A program made the translations under genes and the position numbers. A stretch of 64,000 nucleotides of DNA from contig JADKKI010000032.1 of the NCBI GenBank assembly GCA_016720595.1, forward strand, positions 1-64,000, read 5' to 3'. The notes beneath the pieces were generated by a model. It ran no database searches and was not told the origin of the DNA. It saw only the letters and a list, made by a program, of their open reading frames with translations. Shown here one piece after another: positions 55,280 to 63,942 of the stretch. This DNA comes from Myxococcales bacterium. GTDB lineage: Bacteria; Myxococcota_A; Polyangia; Haliangiales; Haliangiaceae. Within the stretch, counting starts at the first letter, position 1. Each line of letters starts with the position of its first letter.

Positions 55280-56275
55280 ATGCGCCTAGCCATCACGACC
55301 TTCGCCACCCTGTGTTCCCTCACCGGCTGCCTCGTCCACGGTCCCCAGGATGACAGCAGCAGCACAGGCGGTGGTGGTGGTGGTGGGACGACCTCCTACC
55401 CGGTCGCGAGTGGCGACTACCAGGTCACCTCCCGGATCGACATCACGATCGAGACGCTGCTTCCGCAGCCGGTGGAGGACATCGTGAGCTCGGCGCGCGA
55501 GTTCTCGACCAACCCGGCTCACACGCTGATCTCGCTCGCCGACAGCGCGGGTGTCCCCGCGGTCGGCACGCTGCGCGACTACCTGCCCGACTACGTCGAG
55601 GGCAAGCTCGAGGGCTGGATCAACGACGAGATCGCGAAGCTGACGATCGCCGGCATCCCCGTCACCCAGGTCGCCGGCAAGTTCGCAGCGCTCGCCGAGA
55701 CCACGCTCACGCAGGTGTCGCTCGAGAGCGAGCTGACCGTGAGCAGTGGCGCGGCGACGCATCGGCTGACCACGCTGGACCTCGCACCGACGGGCATCGA
55801 CAAGCAGTTCGCGCTCGGTGGCCTGCCGTCTGACGTCGTGACCGCGACCACCACGGCGTCGTCGTCCAAGGGCACGCTCGCGGTCGGAGACCACACGTTC
55901 GGCCTCGCGTACGGCGAGTATGCGTGGCAGGCGATCGAGGCCGCGTGCACGGCGGAGTACGGCGCTGGCCTGCGCGCCACGCTCGGGACCGCGGTGAACT
56001 GCGCGAGCATCGCGAACACCGTGGGCAACAAGTGCGTGCTCGGCGTGTGCGTGGGCCACAAGGCCGAGCTGACCAGCATCTGCGAGGCGGGCCTCGACGA
56101 GGTCGTCGACCGGATTCACGACCAGTTCTCGGCGCTCGAGTTCGACGCGATTCACTTCGCCGCGGGCAGCGCGACCATCACGTCGACGGGCCTCACCAAC
56201 GGCACGTGGACCGCCGAGATCAACGCGGGCCTGGGTCTCCGCCACGTCCCGGCGACCTTCACCGCGACACACTGA
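55280..56275 (+). CDS. Secreted lipoprotein, unknown function
   Basis: ATG 55280 opens a lipoprotein signal (LCSLTGC) followed by a Ser/Gly tether (SSSTGGGGGGG). The 300-residue domain has a beta-strand-rich C-terminal half and several cysteines (EAACTAEYG, AVNCAS, NKCVLGVCVG, TSICEAG). No family is recognised. It sits between the two dynamin genes. Confidence 0.72.
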   Translation: MRLAITTFATLCSLTGCLVHGPQDDSSSTGGGGGGGTTSYPVASGDYQVTSRIDITIETLLPQPVEDIVSSAREFSTNPAHTLISLADSAGVPAVGTLRDYLPDYVEGKLEGWINDEIAKLTIAGIPVTQVAGKFAALAETTLTQVSLESELTVSSGAATHRLTTLDLAPTGIDKQFALGGLPSDVVTATTTASSSKGTLAVGDHTFGLAYGEYAWQAIEAACTAEYGAGLRATLGTAVNCASIANTVGNKCVLGVCVGHKAELTSICEAGLDEVVDRIHDQFSALEFDAIHFAAGSATITSTGLTNGTWTAEINAGLGLRHVPATFTATH

Positions 56276-56295
56276 AGCGCGCAGAGAGCTCGGCG

Positions 56296-56697
56296 CTAGA
56301 ACTCGCCGGAGACGCCGAAGCCCGGCACGGTGGTATGCGGGGTCGAGACCATCACGGGCGAGAACACGAACGACAGCTGATTGCGCTCCTCGTAGCTCGG
56401 GAGATCCTTGTAGGTCTGCTTGCGGATCGCTCGCCACAGCCACGCAGCCTCGTGCTCTTCCCGAGGCTTGATGCGATGCACGGCGACACCCACGACTCCT
56501 GAAGGGATGGGCTCGGCGGTCGTGCGCGGGGTCCAGGCCTTGAGCCGGCGAGGCTGCTTCGAGGCGTGCGCCGGGACCTCTCCTGCCGAGGCCGGCAGAC
56601 GAACCGCCAGGCAGGCCCGATCACGTGGGCAGGCACTCGCGGGTGCGCTGAGGGCACCGAGCAAGACGAGAGGGAGGATGAGGAACAGGGGCCGCAC
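56296..56697 (-). CDS. Small secreted protein
   Basis: GTG 56697 begins a signal peptide (VRPLFLILPLVLLGALSAPASA) followed by a 110-residue mature protein with two cysteines near its start (ACPRDRACLAVRLP). It ends VPGFGVSGEF, with a terminal aromatic residue. It may be an outer-membrane-associated protein. The 167 bp upstream of it hold no gene. Confidence 0.6.
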   Translation of the reverse strand: MRPLFLILPLVLLGALSAPASACPRDRACLAVRLPASAGEVPAHASKQPRRLKAWTPRTTAEPIPSGVVGVAVHRIKPREEHEAAWLWRAIRKQTYKDLPSYEERNQLSFVFSPVMVSTPHTTVPGFGVSGEF

Positions 56698-56864
56698 GAG
56701 GTAGGTCAACGCAAGGGGCGTACCGCAGCCCGGATCGGGGAACTCCGTGCGATCACAGGGCGGGCCGTGGAGACGAGCGGGCCCAGGATGCCCGAGTAGC
56801 CGTGGACGGCTGTGCATGGGCGCACGCCGATGCCGAGGTCCTGGCCCTGCTGTAGGCTCCTGGG

Positions 56865-59717
56865 ATGTCGCTGTGGTCGCGCGTCCAGCGTCGGCTGGGA
56901 GATCTCGCTAGCGAGCTCGTGCTCGACGAGTACCGCGCACAGCTCGAGCAGGCGCAGGCGCTGCTCACCGAGGGTAAGCCAGCGGATGCGATCGAGGTCC
57001 TCGAGGCGCTCCTCACGGCGAAGTCGGAACACGGTCAAGCGCTGATCGTCCTCGGCGAAGCGCAGCTCATGAACCGTGCACCAGCCAAGGCCGTGGAGGC
57101 CTTCGAGCGTGGGCTCAAGCTCCGCCCCGGCGATCCCGCCGCGCTGGTCGGTCACGGCATGGCGCTGATCGGTGTCGGCAAGTACGAGGTGGCGATCTCC
57201 TCGCTCCAGCGTGCGGTCGCGGAGGCCGGCGGTGATCGCTCGATCCTCGCGGATGCCTATCGCGGGCTCGGCGTCGCGTGGCGGCGACGTGGCGATCTCG
57301 ACAAGGCGATCCGCGAGCTCCGCAAGGCGGTCACCGAGGGCGGTGACGATCTCGACGCCCGTGCGGCGCTCGGCGAAGCGCTGGTGGCCGACGCTGGCCC
57401 GTACGACGAGGCCCTGCGCCACCTCGAGCGCGCCGCAGCCGCGGACAAGCCTCCGGCCCTCGCGCTGTACGGTCTCGCGCGTCTCTCGCTGATCGAAGAG
57501 CGGCCCTCGATCGCGACCGAGCGGCTCGCGAAGGCGCGCGTGATCGCGGAGGCCGATCCCACGCCGCTCGGCGTGCAGCTGCGCACGGATATCCTCGTCG
57601 CACAGGGCGAGGCGGCTCTCGCCGAGCGCGATGCCACGCGGGCACACGGGTTCTTCCTCGAGGCCCTCCAGTTCGATGCGAAGCGTCCAGACCTGCACGC
57701 GATGATCGCCACGGCCCACCGTGCGATCGGCAACCTCGACGCTGCCCTCCTGAGCTACGACCGGGCCCTCGCTCTCGGCGCGGGGATCGACGTGCTGCGT
57801 GCAGCCGTGGATGCGGCGATCCGCGCCGGCGATGCCACGCGCGAGCAGCAGTGGGGCAACGATCTGCTCGGCCGAGATCCGAACGACACCCGTGCCCTCG
57901 TGGCCCGTGGTGCCGCGATGCTCGGCGACAACCCCGCCGCGGCGACGGCGCTGCTCGAGCTCGCCGCGGGCAGAGATGATGTGGACGCGCACGTCTGCCT
58001 CGCGCGCCTCGCCCTGCCCTCGGATCCCGCGAAGGCCGCGGCCTCCGCCCTCGCAGCTCTCCGTGTCGAGCCTCATCACGGACGCGCGAGAGCCACGCTG
58101 ACCGAGGCCCGCGCGGGCGAGCTCGGAGCGCCGGGCGCCGAGATCGCCGACGTCGCCCGGTTCGTCGAGAAGCTCGCCGAGAGCCGGCGTGAGCTCGGCC
58201 ACCTCGTCGGTGAGGTCGCCCGCGCCGCCGCCAACCTCGATCAGCCCTTGCTGGTCACGGTGATGGGCGAGTTCTCGAGCGGCAAGTCGTCGTTCGTCAA
58301 CGCCTTCATCGGCGCCGACGTCGCCGCCACCGGCATCACGCCGACCACCGCGACGATCAACGTCGTGCGCTATGGCCGGGAGCGCGGCGGTCGCATCGTG
58401 GGCCGTGATGGGATCACGCTCGAGCTCGGATGGGACGCCCTGATGGCGCACATGCGCGCGCTGAGCCCGGAGGCGGCGAAGGCGATCGATCGCGTCGAGA
58501 TCCTCGTGCCGCTGCCGCAGCTCGAGAAGATCAACATCGTGGACACGCCTGGCCTCAACTCGATCCAGGCCGAGCACGAGGCCACCGCACGAGCCTTCAT
58601 CGCGAAGGCCGATGCGATCGTGTGGGTGTTCACCGCGGCTCAGGGCGGCAAGGCGAGCGAGAAGAAGGCGCTGCGCTCGATCCGCGACGAGGGCAAGCGC
58701 GTGCTCGGCGTGCTCAACAAGGCCGACCAGCTTTCGCCCGAGGAGACCACGGAGGTCACGACGTTTATTGGCGGGGAGCTGGGGGAGCTGGTCGAGGCGA
58801 TCGTCCCGTTCTCGGCACGGTCGGCCCTCGCGTGGAAGCGCGCCGACGAAGGCGCGAAGGGCAGCGACGGAAACTGGGGCGTGCTGTCGGCGGCGCTCGA
58901 GGAGCGATTCTTCCAGCAGGCTCGGCAGCTGAAGCGCGATGCGTGCGCCCGCATCCTCCGTGGCGTGCTCGCCGATGCACAGGGAACCATCGATGCCGCA
59001 CGCGCCAAGGCCACCGCCGCGGCCGAGGCAGCTCGCGCGGGCCGTGACGAGCTGATCGCCTCGGCGCGCTCGTTTGCCGAAGATGCGGTGCTGGTCGAGC
59101 GCAAGGCGCTGTCGGAGAGCACCACGGCGCTCTATCGGCGGGCCGCGCGTGAGGTCCTCGATCTCGTGCGGCCACGGCGCCTGCCGTTCTCCTCGCACAC
59201 CGCCACGGCGGCCGATCGGGACTACCTGATCGCCCTGTTGTCCTCCGGCTTCGAGACGGCCATCGAAGCAGGCCGCAGCCGGGTCGCAGCGGATCTGCTC
59301 GGGCGTAGCCGCCACGCCGAGCCGGCCGCCCGCACGCTGGCCGCCGCGCTCGGGGTCGATGTCGTGGGAGATCTCCAGCGCACCGCCGATGATCGGATCG
59401 GCCTCGCGCTGTCGCGGGTGTTCGATCGGGCACGCGCGTACCTGCGCGGCTTCCTCGAGGGCGGGTACGTCGAGGCGTTCTTCCGCAACGATGTCCCGCG
59501 TCTGGAGCTCGCGGAGGACGCTGTCTATCACGCGCTCGTGCGGGGCTCCCCGGACCTCGACCGCGAGCTCGGCGAGCCGCTCGCCCGGGCGGCCACCGAC
59601 GCCTTGAATGCGATGGCGGCCCGCCTCGACCACTGGGGCGCGGTCATCGACGTCCAGGCGTTCGATCTCGAGGTCGGGATCAGCCGTGCCCTCGAGCTGG
59701 CGGCCGCGCGGCTATGA
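56865..59717 (+). CDS. TPR-dynamin fusion GTPase
   Basis: The protein has 950 residues. About residues 1-430 are tetratricopeptide-like repeats (for example PAKAVEAFERGLKLRPGDPA, GDLDKAIRELRKAV, GNLDAALLSYDRAL). From about 450 a dynamin-type GTPase domain starts: G1 GEFSSGKSSFVNAFIG (near 467), G2 TGITPTTATIN, G3 VDTPGLNS (near 558) and G4 LNKADQL (near 618). The C-terminal third is helical coiled-coil with no strong hydrophobic paddle. The TPR region probably recruits partners. A separate dynamin with a paddle is encoded 1.8 kb upstream, so hetero-assembly is possible. Confidence 0.88.
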   Translation: MSLWSRVQRRLGDLASELVLDEYRAQLEQAQALLTEGKPADAIEVLEALLTAKSEHGQALIVLGEAQLMNRAPAKAVEAFERGLKLRPGDPAALVGHGMALIGVGKYEVAISSLQRAVAEAGGDRSILADAYRGLGVAWRRRGDLDKAIRELRKAVTEGGDDLDARAALGEALVADAGPYDEALRHLERAAAADKPPALALYGLARLSLIEERPSIATERLAKARVIAEADPTPLGVQLRTDILVAQGEAALAERDATRAHGFFLEALQFDAKRPDLHAMIATAHRAIGNLDAALLSYDRALALGAGIDVLRAAVDAAIRAGDATREQQWGNDLLGRDPNDTRALVARGAAMLGDNPAAATALLELAAGRDDVDAHVCLARLALPSDPAKAAASALAALRVEPHHGRARATLTEARAGELGAPGAEIADVARFVEKLAESRRELGHLVGEVARAAANLDQPLLVTVMGEFSSGKSSFVNAFIGADVAATGITPTTATINVVRYGRERGGRIVGRDGITLELGWDALMAHMRALSPEAAKAIDRVEILVPLPQLEKINIVDTPGLNSIQAEHEATARAFIAKADAIVWVFTAAQGGKASEKKALRSIRDEGKRVLGVLNKADQLSPEETTEVTTFIGGELGELVEAIVPFSARSALAWKRADEGAKGSDGNWGVLSAALEERFFQQARQLKRDACARILRGVLADAQGTIDAARAKATAAAEAARAGRDELIASARSFAEDAVLVERKALSESTTALYRRAAREVLDLVRPRRLPFSSHTATAADRDYLIALLSSGFETAIEAGRSRVAADLLGRSRHAEPAARTLAAALGVDVVGDLQRTADDRIGLALSRVFDRARAYLRGFLEGGYVEAFFRNDVPRLELAEDAVYHALVRGSPDLDRELGEPLARAATDALNAMAARLDHWGAVIDVQAFDLEVGISRALELAAARL

Positions 59718-59769
59718 TGCCGGTGGCGTTGTCCGCAGCCGTCACACCCCCGGTCTAGGTTCGAGCTTC

Positions 59770-60483
59770 ATGCCTCCCCGCCGCCCCACGCGACCGGTCC
59801 GCTTCCCGAACCGCCTCACGCTCGGGATCGACGAGGCCGGGCGCGGTCCGGCGATCGGCCCGATGGTGATGGCGGCGGTCACCCTCGATTCGCGCTCCGC
59901 GGCCGTGCTGACGCGCAAGGGGCTCCGGGACTCGAAGGCCTATGGCGCGGGCGAGGAGGCGCACCAGATCCGCTGCGATCTCGCGGCCGAGATCCGCGCG
60001 CGGGCCGTGTTCGTCGCCACGATCGAGATCGAGAGCACCGAGATCGATGCCCGGGTCTGTCGCGGCGAGCTCAACGTGCTCGAGCGCGAGAAGGCGATCC
60101 TGTTGATCGATCAGGCGCCCGCCGTGGACCGCATCATCGCCGATGGCAAGCGCATGTTCGCGGCGCTGGGTGCCCGCTACGAGGGCTTCGAGTCCTGCGA
60201 TCGTGCCGAGGAGGAGCACGCCTCCGTCGCCGCCGCCTCGGTGATCGCCAAGGCCCTGCGCGACACGCGCTTCGACCAGATCAAGCGGCGCTACGAGGAC
60301 GACTGCGGTCCGATCACCGGAGGCGGGTATGCGAACCCTGCCACCCAGCGCTGGCTGCGCGTCTATGTCGAGAAGTACGGCCGCCTGCCCGACGAGGCAC
60401 GTCGCACGTGGCCGTATCCGTACGTCGAGGATCTGATCGGGGACCAGCGTCCACCGAAGATCCAGACCGAGCTGTTCGGGTAA
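59770..60483 (+). CDS. rnhB: Ribonuclease HII
   Basis: The 237-residue enzyme cleaves the RNA strand of RNA-DNA hybrids and single ribonucleotides in DNA. The opening TLGIDEAGRGPAIGPMVMAA carries the conserved Asp-Glu pair, with a further Asp in IADGKRMFA and SVAAASVIAKALRD as usual. ATG 59770 was chosen as the first start giving that spacing. Confidence 0.95.
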   Translation: MPPRRPTRPVRFPNRLTLGIDEAGRGPAIGPMVMAAVTLDSRSAAVLTRKGLRDSKAYGAGEEAHQIRCDLAAEIRARAVFVATIEIESTEIDARVCRGELNVLEREKAILLIDQAPAVDRIIADGKRMFAALGARYEGFESCDRAEEEHASVAAASVIAKALRDTRFDQIKRRYEDDCGPITGGGYANPATQRWLRVYVEKYGRLPDEARRTWPYPYVEDLIGDQRPPKIQTELFG

Positions 60484-60530
60484 GAGCCGTCCCGCATCGC
60501 GAACGGACTCAAGCTCTGCGCTCGGCAGCG

Positions 60531-61529
60531 CTATTCGAGGCAGCGCGCGATCGCGCTGTTGCTCGTCACGCGCTGCTTGTAGACCCCGGCATCCGTCGAC
60601 AGGATCCGCTTCGCGAGTGCGCGCACGGCCGGGCAGTCACCGCGGGCGGCCGCGGACTCGCACTGCTTGACGAGTTGCGTGACCTGCGCCAGCCGGCCGC
60701 TGTCGACCGAGTCATCGTCCTTGAACTTGGCCTTGGTCTGGGTCTGGGGCGCCTTCGCAGCATCCCCGGATTCCGTGGTCGGAGCGTCCACTGGCGATGG
60801 CCGCTGGGTGGCCGGCCCGCGGGTGGTCGTGCCGTTGGGCTGGACGGGAGAGACGGCCGCTGGCTTGGCCGGGGTGGGCTTGACGTCCTCGACTCCGGGG
60901 CTGGCGACCGCTCCGCCGAATCCACCCTCGTCCTCCTGGAGCTTCTCCTCCGGGGCCTTCGCCGAGGTGGTGGCGCCCGGGCGTGGGCGCGGAGACGGGC
61001 GAGTCGGCTGCACGACGTTCTTGGTCCCCGCCGGTCCGTGCTCGTCGCTCGGTTGAGGCGGCGGTGGCGGCGGCGGTGGTGGCACCTCTGGTACAGCCAC
61101 GGCCGGGGGCGTGGCCGTGGCGGCGCTGCCGGCACCAGAGCCGTGGGCCATCACATCGCGGGGCTCCGCGGGCGGAGTGACCTCGCGCTGCCGCTTGACG
61201 GAATCCCCGGAGTCCACGGAGTCCACCGAGATCGTGGACTCCGCCTTCATCGAGTCACGACGTTGCGTGATCACCAGCGCGCCGCCGAGCAGCACGGTCA
61301 CGGTGGCGAGAGCGAGCACCGGTGGGCGGCGGAACACGGCGAGCGCCCGCTGCCACCAGCTCTCCTCGGGCGCAGCCATCTCGGCGGCCTTCTCACGCGC
61401 CGCCGACATCAAGGCCGCCAGGCCTCGGTCCGGCGGATCGTCTTCTGACTCGCGCATCGAGACCCAGACCGCGCGGAGCTGCTTCAGCTGCGCGTCGTCT
61501 CCACCGTCGTCGTCGTCGTGCGCCGACAT
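60531..61529 (-). CDS. Single-pass membrane protein, candidate anti-sigma factor
   Basis: The 332-residue protein has a cytoplasmic N-terminus (1 to about 70), one membrane helix (about 72-90; VLALATVTVLLGGALVIT), a long Pro/Thr/Ala-rich periplasmic stretch and a small Cys-containing end (QCESAAARGDCPAV). It overlaps the ECF sigma stop (TGATG), the common sigma/anti-sigma layout. No HxxxCxxC zinc anti-sigma motif is seen, so the anti-sigma role rests on context only. Confidence 0.7.
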   Translation of the reverse strand: MSAHDDDDGGDDAQLKQLRAVWVSMRESEDDPPDRGLAALMSAAREKAAEMAAPEESWWQRALAVFRRPPVLALATVTVLLGGALVITQRRDSMKAESTISVDSVDSGDSVKRQREVTPPAEPRDVMAHGSGAGSAATATPPAVAVPEVPPPPPPPPPQPSDEHGPAGTKNVVQPTRPSPRPRPGATTSAKAPEEKLQEDEGGFGGAVASPGVEDVKPTPAKPAAVSPVQPNGTTTRGPATQRPSPVDAPTTESGDAAKAPQTQTKAKFKDDDSVDSGRLAQVTQLVKQCESAAARGDCPAVRALAKRILSTDAGVYKQRVTSNSAIARCLE

Positions 61530-62131
61530 CACGGGGCGGCCTTCGCGTGATCCTTGTACTCGTCGAGCTCGAGCCGGAGCTTCTCGAGGGCGTAGCGCAT
61601 GCGGCTCTTCACGGTGTTCTCGGGCACACCGACGACATCCGCGATCTGCTTGAACGGCATGTCGAGGAACTCGCGCATCAGGAACACTTCGCGCTGTTCC
61701 TCGGAGAGCGCCGCGATCGCCTTCTGCATCGTCTCGTGCAGCTGCTTGTTGACGCTCTTGCGATCGCTGGCCATCTCGTTGCCGGGGATCACATCCATCA
61801 ACGTCCCGCTCTCCTCGCTCGAGTCCATCGGCGCGTCGAGCGAAGCGTGCTTGCGATGTTTGCGTCTCCTAGTCTGGTCAACGCACAGGTTGCGAGCGAT
61901 GGTGTAAAGCCACGTCGTAAACTTGGCCTGCCGCTTGTACGCCTCCGCGCCCTTGATGACGCGCATGAAGGCTTCTTGCAGGATGTCCTCGGCCGTCTCC
62001 TTGTCGCCGACGAACCGAAGGATGAAGTTGTAGACGGGCTTACGATGCCGCGACAGCAGGACCTCGAAGGCGCGAACCTCGCCCTTCTGGTACATGACCA
62101 TCAGGTCTTCGTCGGCGGTTTCCTTGAACAT
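61529..62131 (-). CDS. ECF-family RNA polymerase sigma factor
   Basis: The 200-residue protein has region 2 (EAFEVLLSRHRKPVYNFILR-like; ILQEAFMRVIKG; FTTWLYTIARN) and region 4 (LSEEQREVFLMREF; PFKQIADVVGVPENTVKSRM), the layout of extracytoplasmic-function sigma factors. It is followed by a membrane gene with overlapping start. Target promoters and signal are unknown. Confidence 0.95.
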   Translation of the reverse strand: MFKETADEDLMVMYQKGEVRAFEVLLSRHRKPVYNFILRFVGDKETAEDILQEAFMRVIKGAEAYKRQAKFTTWLYTIARNLCVDQTRRRKHRKHASLDAPMDSSEESGTLMDVIPGNEMASDRKSVNKQLHETMQKAIAALSEEQREVFLMREFLDMPFKQIADVVGVPENTVKSRMRYALEKLRLELDEYKDHAKAAP

Positions 62132-62178
62132 TTGCCTGGTCGCCAGCCCTGAACGGTAACGACCTTATCGTAGACCGC

Positions 62179-63003
62179 TTACGGGGTCTGACACGTTGGA
62201 CAGAAATAGGTGGCCCGTCCTTGGAGGACTGTCCGCTTGATCGGTGTCTGGCACCGAGGACACGGTAGCCCCTCCCGATCGTAGACCCACAGGTAGTCAG
62301 CGTTCTCGCCCTCGGCGCCGTCAGCGTCGACGAAGTCGCGCAACGAGGTCCCACCCTTCTCGAGCGCGTGCTCGAACACCTCCCGGATCGCGGCCGCGAG
62401 GACGGACGCGCGATCCAAGGTCAGCCGGTGCGCCCGTGTCGTGGGGCGGAGCTTGGCGCGCCAGAGCGCCTCCGAAGCGTAGATGTTGCCGACCCCGGCG
62501 ATCACGCTCTGGTCGAGGACGAACGCCTTGAGCATGGCCTTCTTGCCGCGGGCGCGTGCGTGAAACGCGGTGACGTCGATCCCATCGGTGAGGGCATCAG
62601 GCCCGAGCACGGCCAGCGCTGGGTGCGCGCGCTCCTTCGCTCGCGTCACGACGTCGACCTGGCCGAATCGGCGCGGATCGGAGAACCGCAGCTCGCGGGC
62701 GCCGAGCGCGAACACCACATGGGTGTGCTTCGCCCGCGGATCGCCTTTCGCCTGGATCCGGAGCCGGCCGGTCATGCCGAGGTGGACGAGCAGCGTGCTC
62801 GGCCCATCGGTGTCGACGAGCAGGTACTTCCCGATCCGCCGGATCCCCGTGATCGTCGCGCCGACCAGCTTCTTCAACGCCGCGCGTGGCGGCTTGCGCT
62901 GCATGTGGAGCCCCATCCCGCTGTCCCACACCGCAGCGATCGTCCCGCCGATCGCCGGGGTCAGCGTTCGCCGAACGGTCTCGACCTCGGGGAGCTCGGG
63001 CAT
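62179..63003 (-). CDS. mutM: Formamidopyrimidine-DNA glycosylase
   Basis: The 274-residue base-excision enzyme removes oxidised purines such as 8-oxoguanine. The catalytic N-terminus PELPEVETVRRTL (Pro1, Glu2), the Lys in IGKYLLVD, the helix-two-turn-helix GVGNIYASEALW and the zinc finger CPRCQTPIKRTV...CPTCQ are all present. It is 3 bp downstream of rsmA. Confidence 0.96.
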   Translation of the reverse strand: MPELPEVETVRRTLTPAIGGTIAAVWDSGMGLHMQRKPPRAALKKLVGATITGIRRIGKYLLVDTDGPSTLLVHLGMTGRLRIQAKGDPRAKHTHVVFALGARELRFSDPRRFGQVDVVTRAKERAHPALAVLGPDALTDGIDVTAFHARARGKKAMLKAFVLDQSVIAGVGNIYASEALWRAKLRPTTRAHRLTLDRASVLAAAIREVFEHALEKGGTSLRDFVDADGAEGENADYLWVYDREGLPCPRCQTPIKRTVLQGRATYFCPTCQTP

Positions 63004-63006
63004 CGC

Positions 63007-63942
63007 TCAGTCCGTCCGGACCGCGGGCGGGATCGCCGTCGCGAGAGCGGCGAACTCGGTGATGTCGAGGGTCTCGCCGCGACGGATGCCATCGATGTTC
63101 GTCGACGCCAGCGCCGCGTCGACCGCCTCGTCGGGGAACACGGCGCGCAGGGCGTTGCGGAGGGTCTTCCGGCGCTGTCCGAAGGCCGCGTGGACCACGG
63201 CCGAGTAGTGCTTCGGATCGGCGATCGGCGCGCGGGGCTGGGCGAGCGGGACGAGGCGGATCACCGTCGAATCGATCTTCGGTGCCGGCACGAACGATCC
63301 GGCGCTGACCTTCGCGACCGTGGTGATGTCGGCATAGGTCCGGAGCATGACGCCGATCGCGCCGTACTCCTTGCCGCCGGGGGGCGCGACGATGCGATCC
63401 GCCATCTCCTTCTGGATCATCATCACGGCGTGCGTGATCGAATCGCGCGCGTCGATCACCTTGAACAGCAGCTGGGAGGCGATGTGGTACGGGAGGTTCC
63501 CGCACACGGAGATCTTCTCGCCACGCCACTTCGCCGCCATTCGCAGGTCGTAGCGCATCGCATCGACGTGCTCGATCTCGACGTTGTCGACGCCCGCGAG
63601 CTCCTCGCGCAGGACCTTGACCATGTCGGCGTCATACTCGAGCGCGATCACCTTGCCGGCCGTGACTCGCTCGGCGAGCCGGGCTGTCAGCGTCCCCACG
63701 CCCGCGCCGATCTCGACGATCCAGTCCTCGTCGGTCCGGACCGTGGCGTCGACGATCGCCCGGAACGCTCGATCGGAGATCAGGAAGTTCTGCCCGAACT
63801 GCTTCTTCGCGTGCAGGCCGTGACGCGCGAGGATCACCCGGGCATCGGGGAACGCCTCCGCGGCGCGCAGAGGATCGGCGCCGTGCTTGCCGTTGCCGTT
63901 GCCGCCGCTGCCGTTGCCGTTGCCGTTGCTGCTGCCGCTCAT
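63007..63942 (-). CDS. rsmA: 16S rRNA dimethyladenosine transferase RsmA (KsgA)
   Basis: The 311-residue enzyme dimethylates two adjacent adenosines near the 3' end of 16S rRNA. AdoMet motif VEIGAGVGTLTARL, catalytic SVCGNLPYHIAS, and AFGQRRKTLRNAL are clear, along with KKQFGQNFLISD. The first 20 residues are an unusual Gly/Asn/Ser tail (GNGNGSGGNGNG) encoded by a hexanucleotide repeat. ATG 63942 overlaps the stop of an upstream gene by 4 bp. Confidence 0.94.
   Translation of the reverse strand: MSGSSNGNGNGSGGNGNGKHGADPLRAAEAFPDARVILARHGLHAKKQFGQNFLISDRAFRAIVDATVRTDEDWIVEIGAGVGTLTARLAERVTAGKVIALEYDADMVKVLREELAGVDNVEIEHVDAMRYDLRMAAKWRGEKISVCGNLPYHIASQLLFKVIDARDSITHAVMMIQKEMADRIVAPPGGKEYGAIGVMLRTYADITTVAKVSAGSFVPAPKIDSTVIRLVPLAQPRAPIADPKHYSAVVHAAFGQRRKTLRNALRAVFPDEAVDAALASTNIDGIRRGETLDITEFAALATAIPPAVRTD
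63881..63936. repeat. CCGTTG hexanucleotide repeat at the rsmA start
   Basis: The plus strand shows about eight near-perfect copies of GCCGTTG/CCGTTG with CCGCTG variants. It encodes the Asn/Gly tail of rsmA. Copy change would keep the frame because the unit is six bases. Confidence 0.85.

Noticed and set aside
56706..59633. A 975-codon minus-strand frame opposite the TPR-dynamin gene
   Set aside because: It is a shadow of the plus-strand gene; the plus frame has intact GTPase motifs while the minus one has none.
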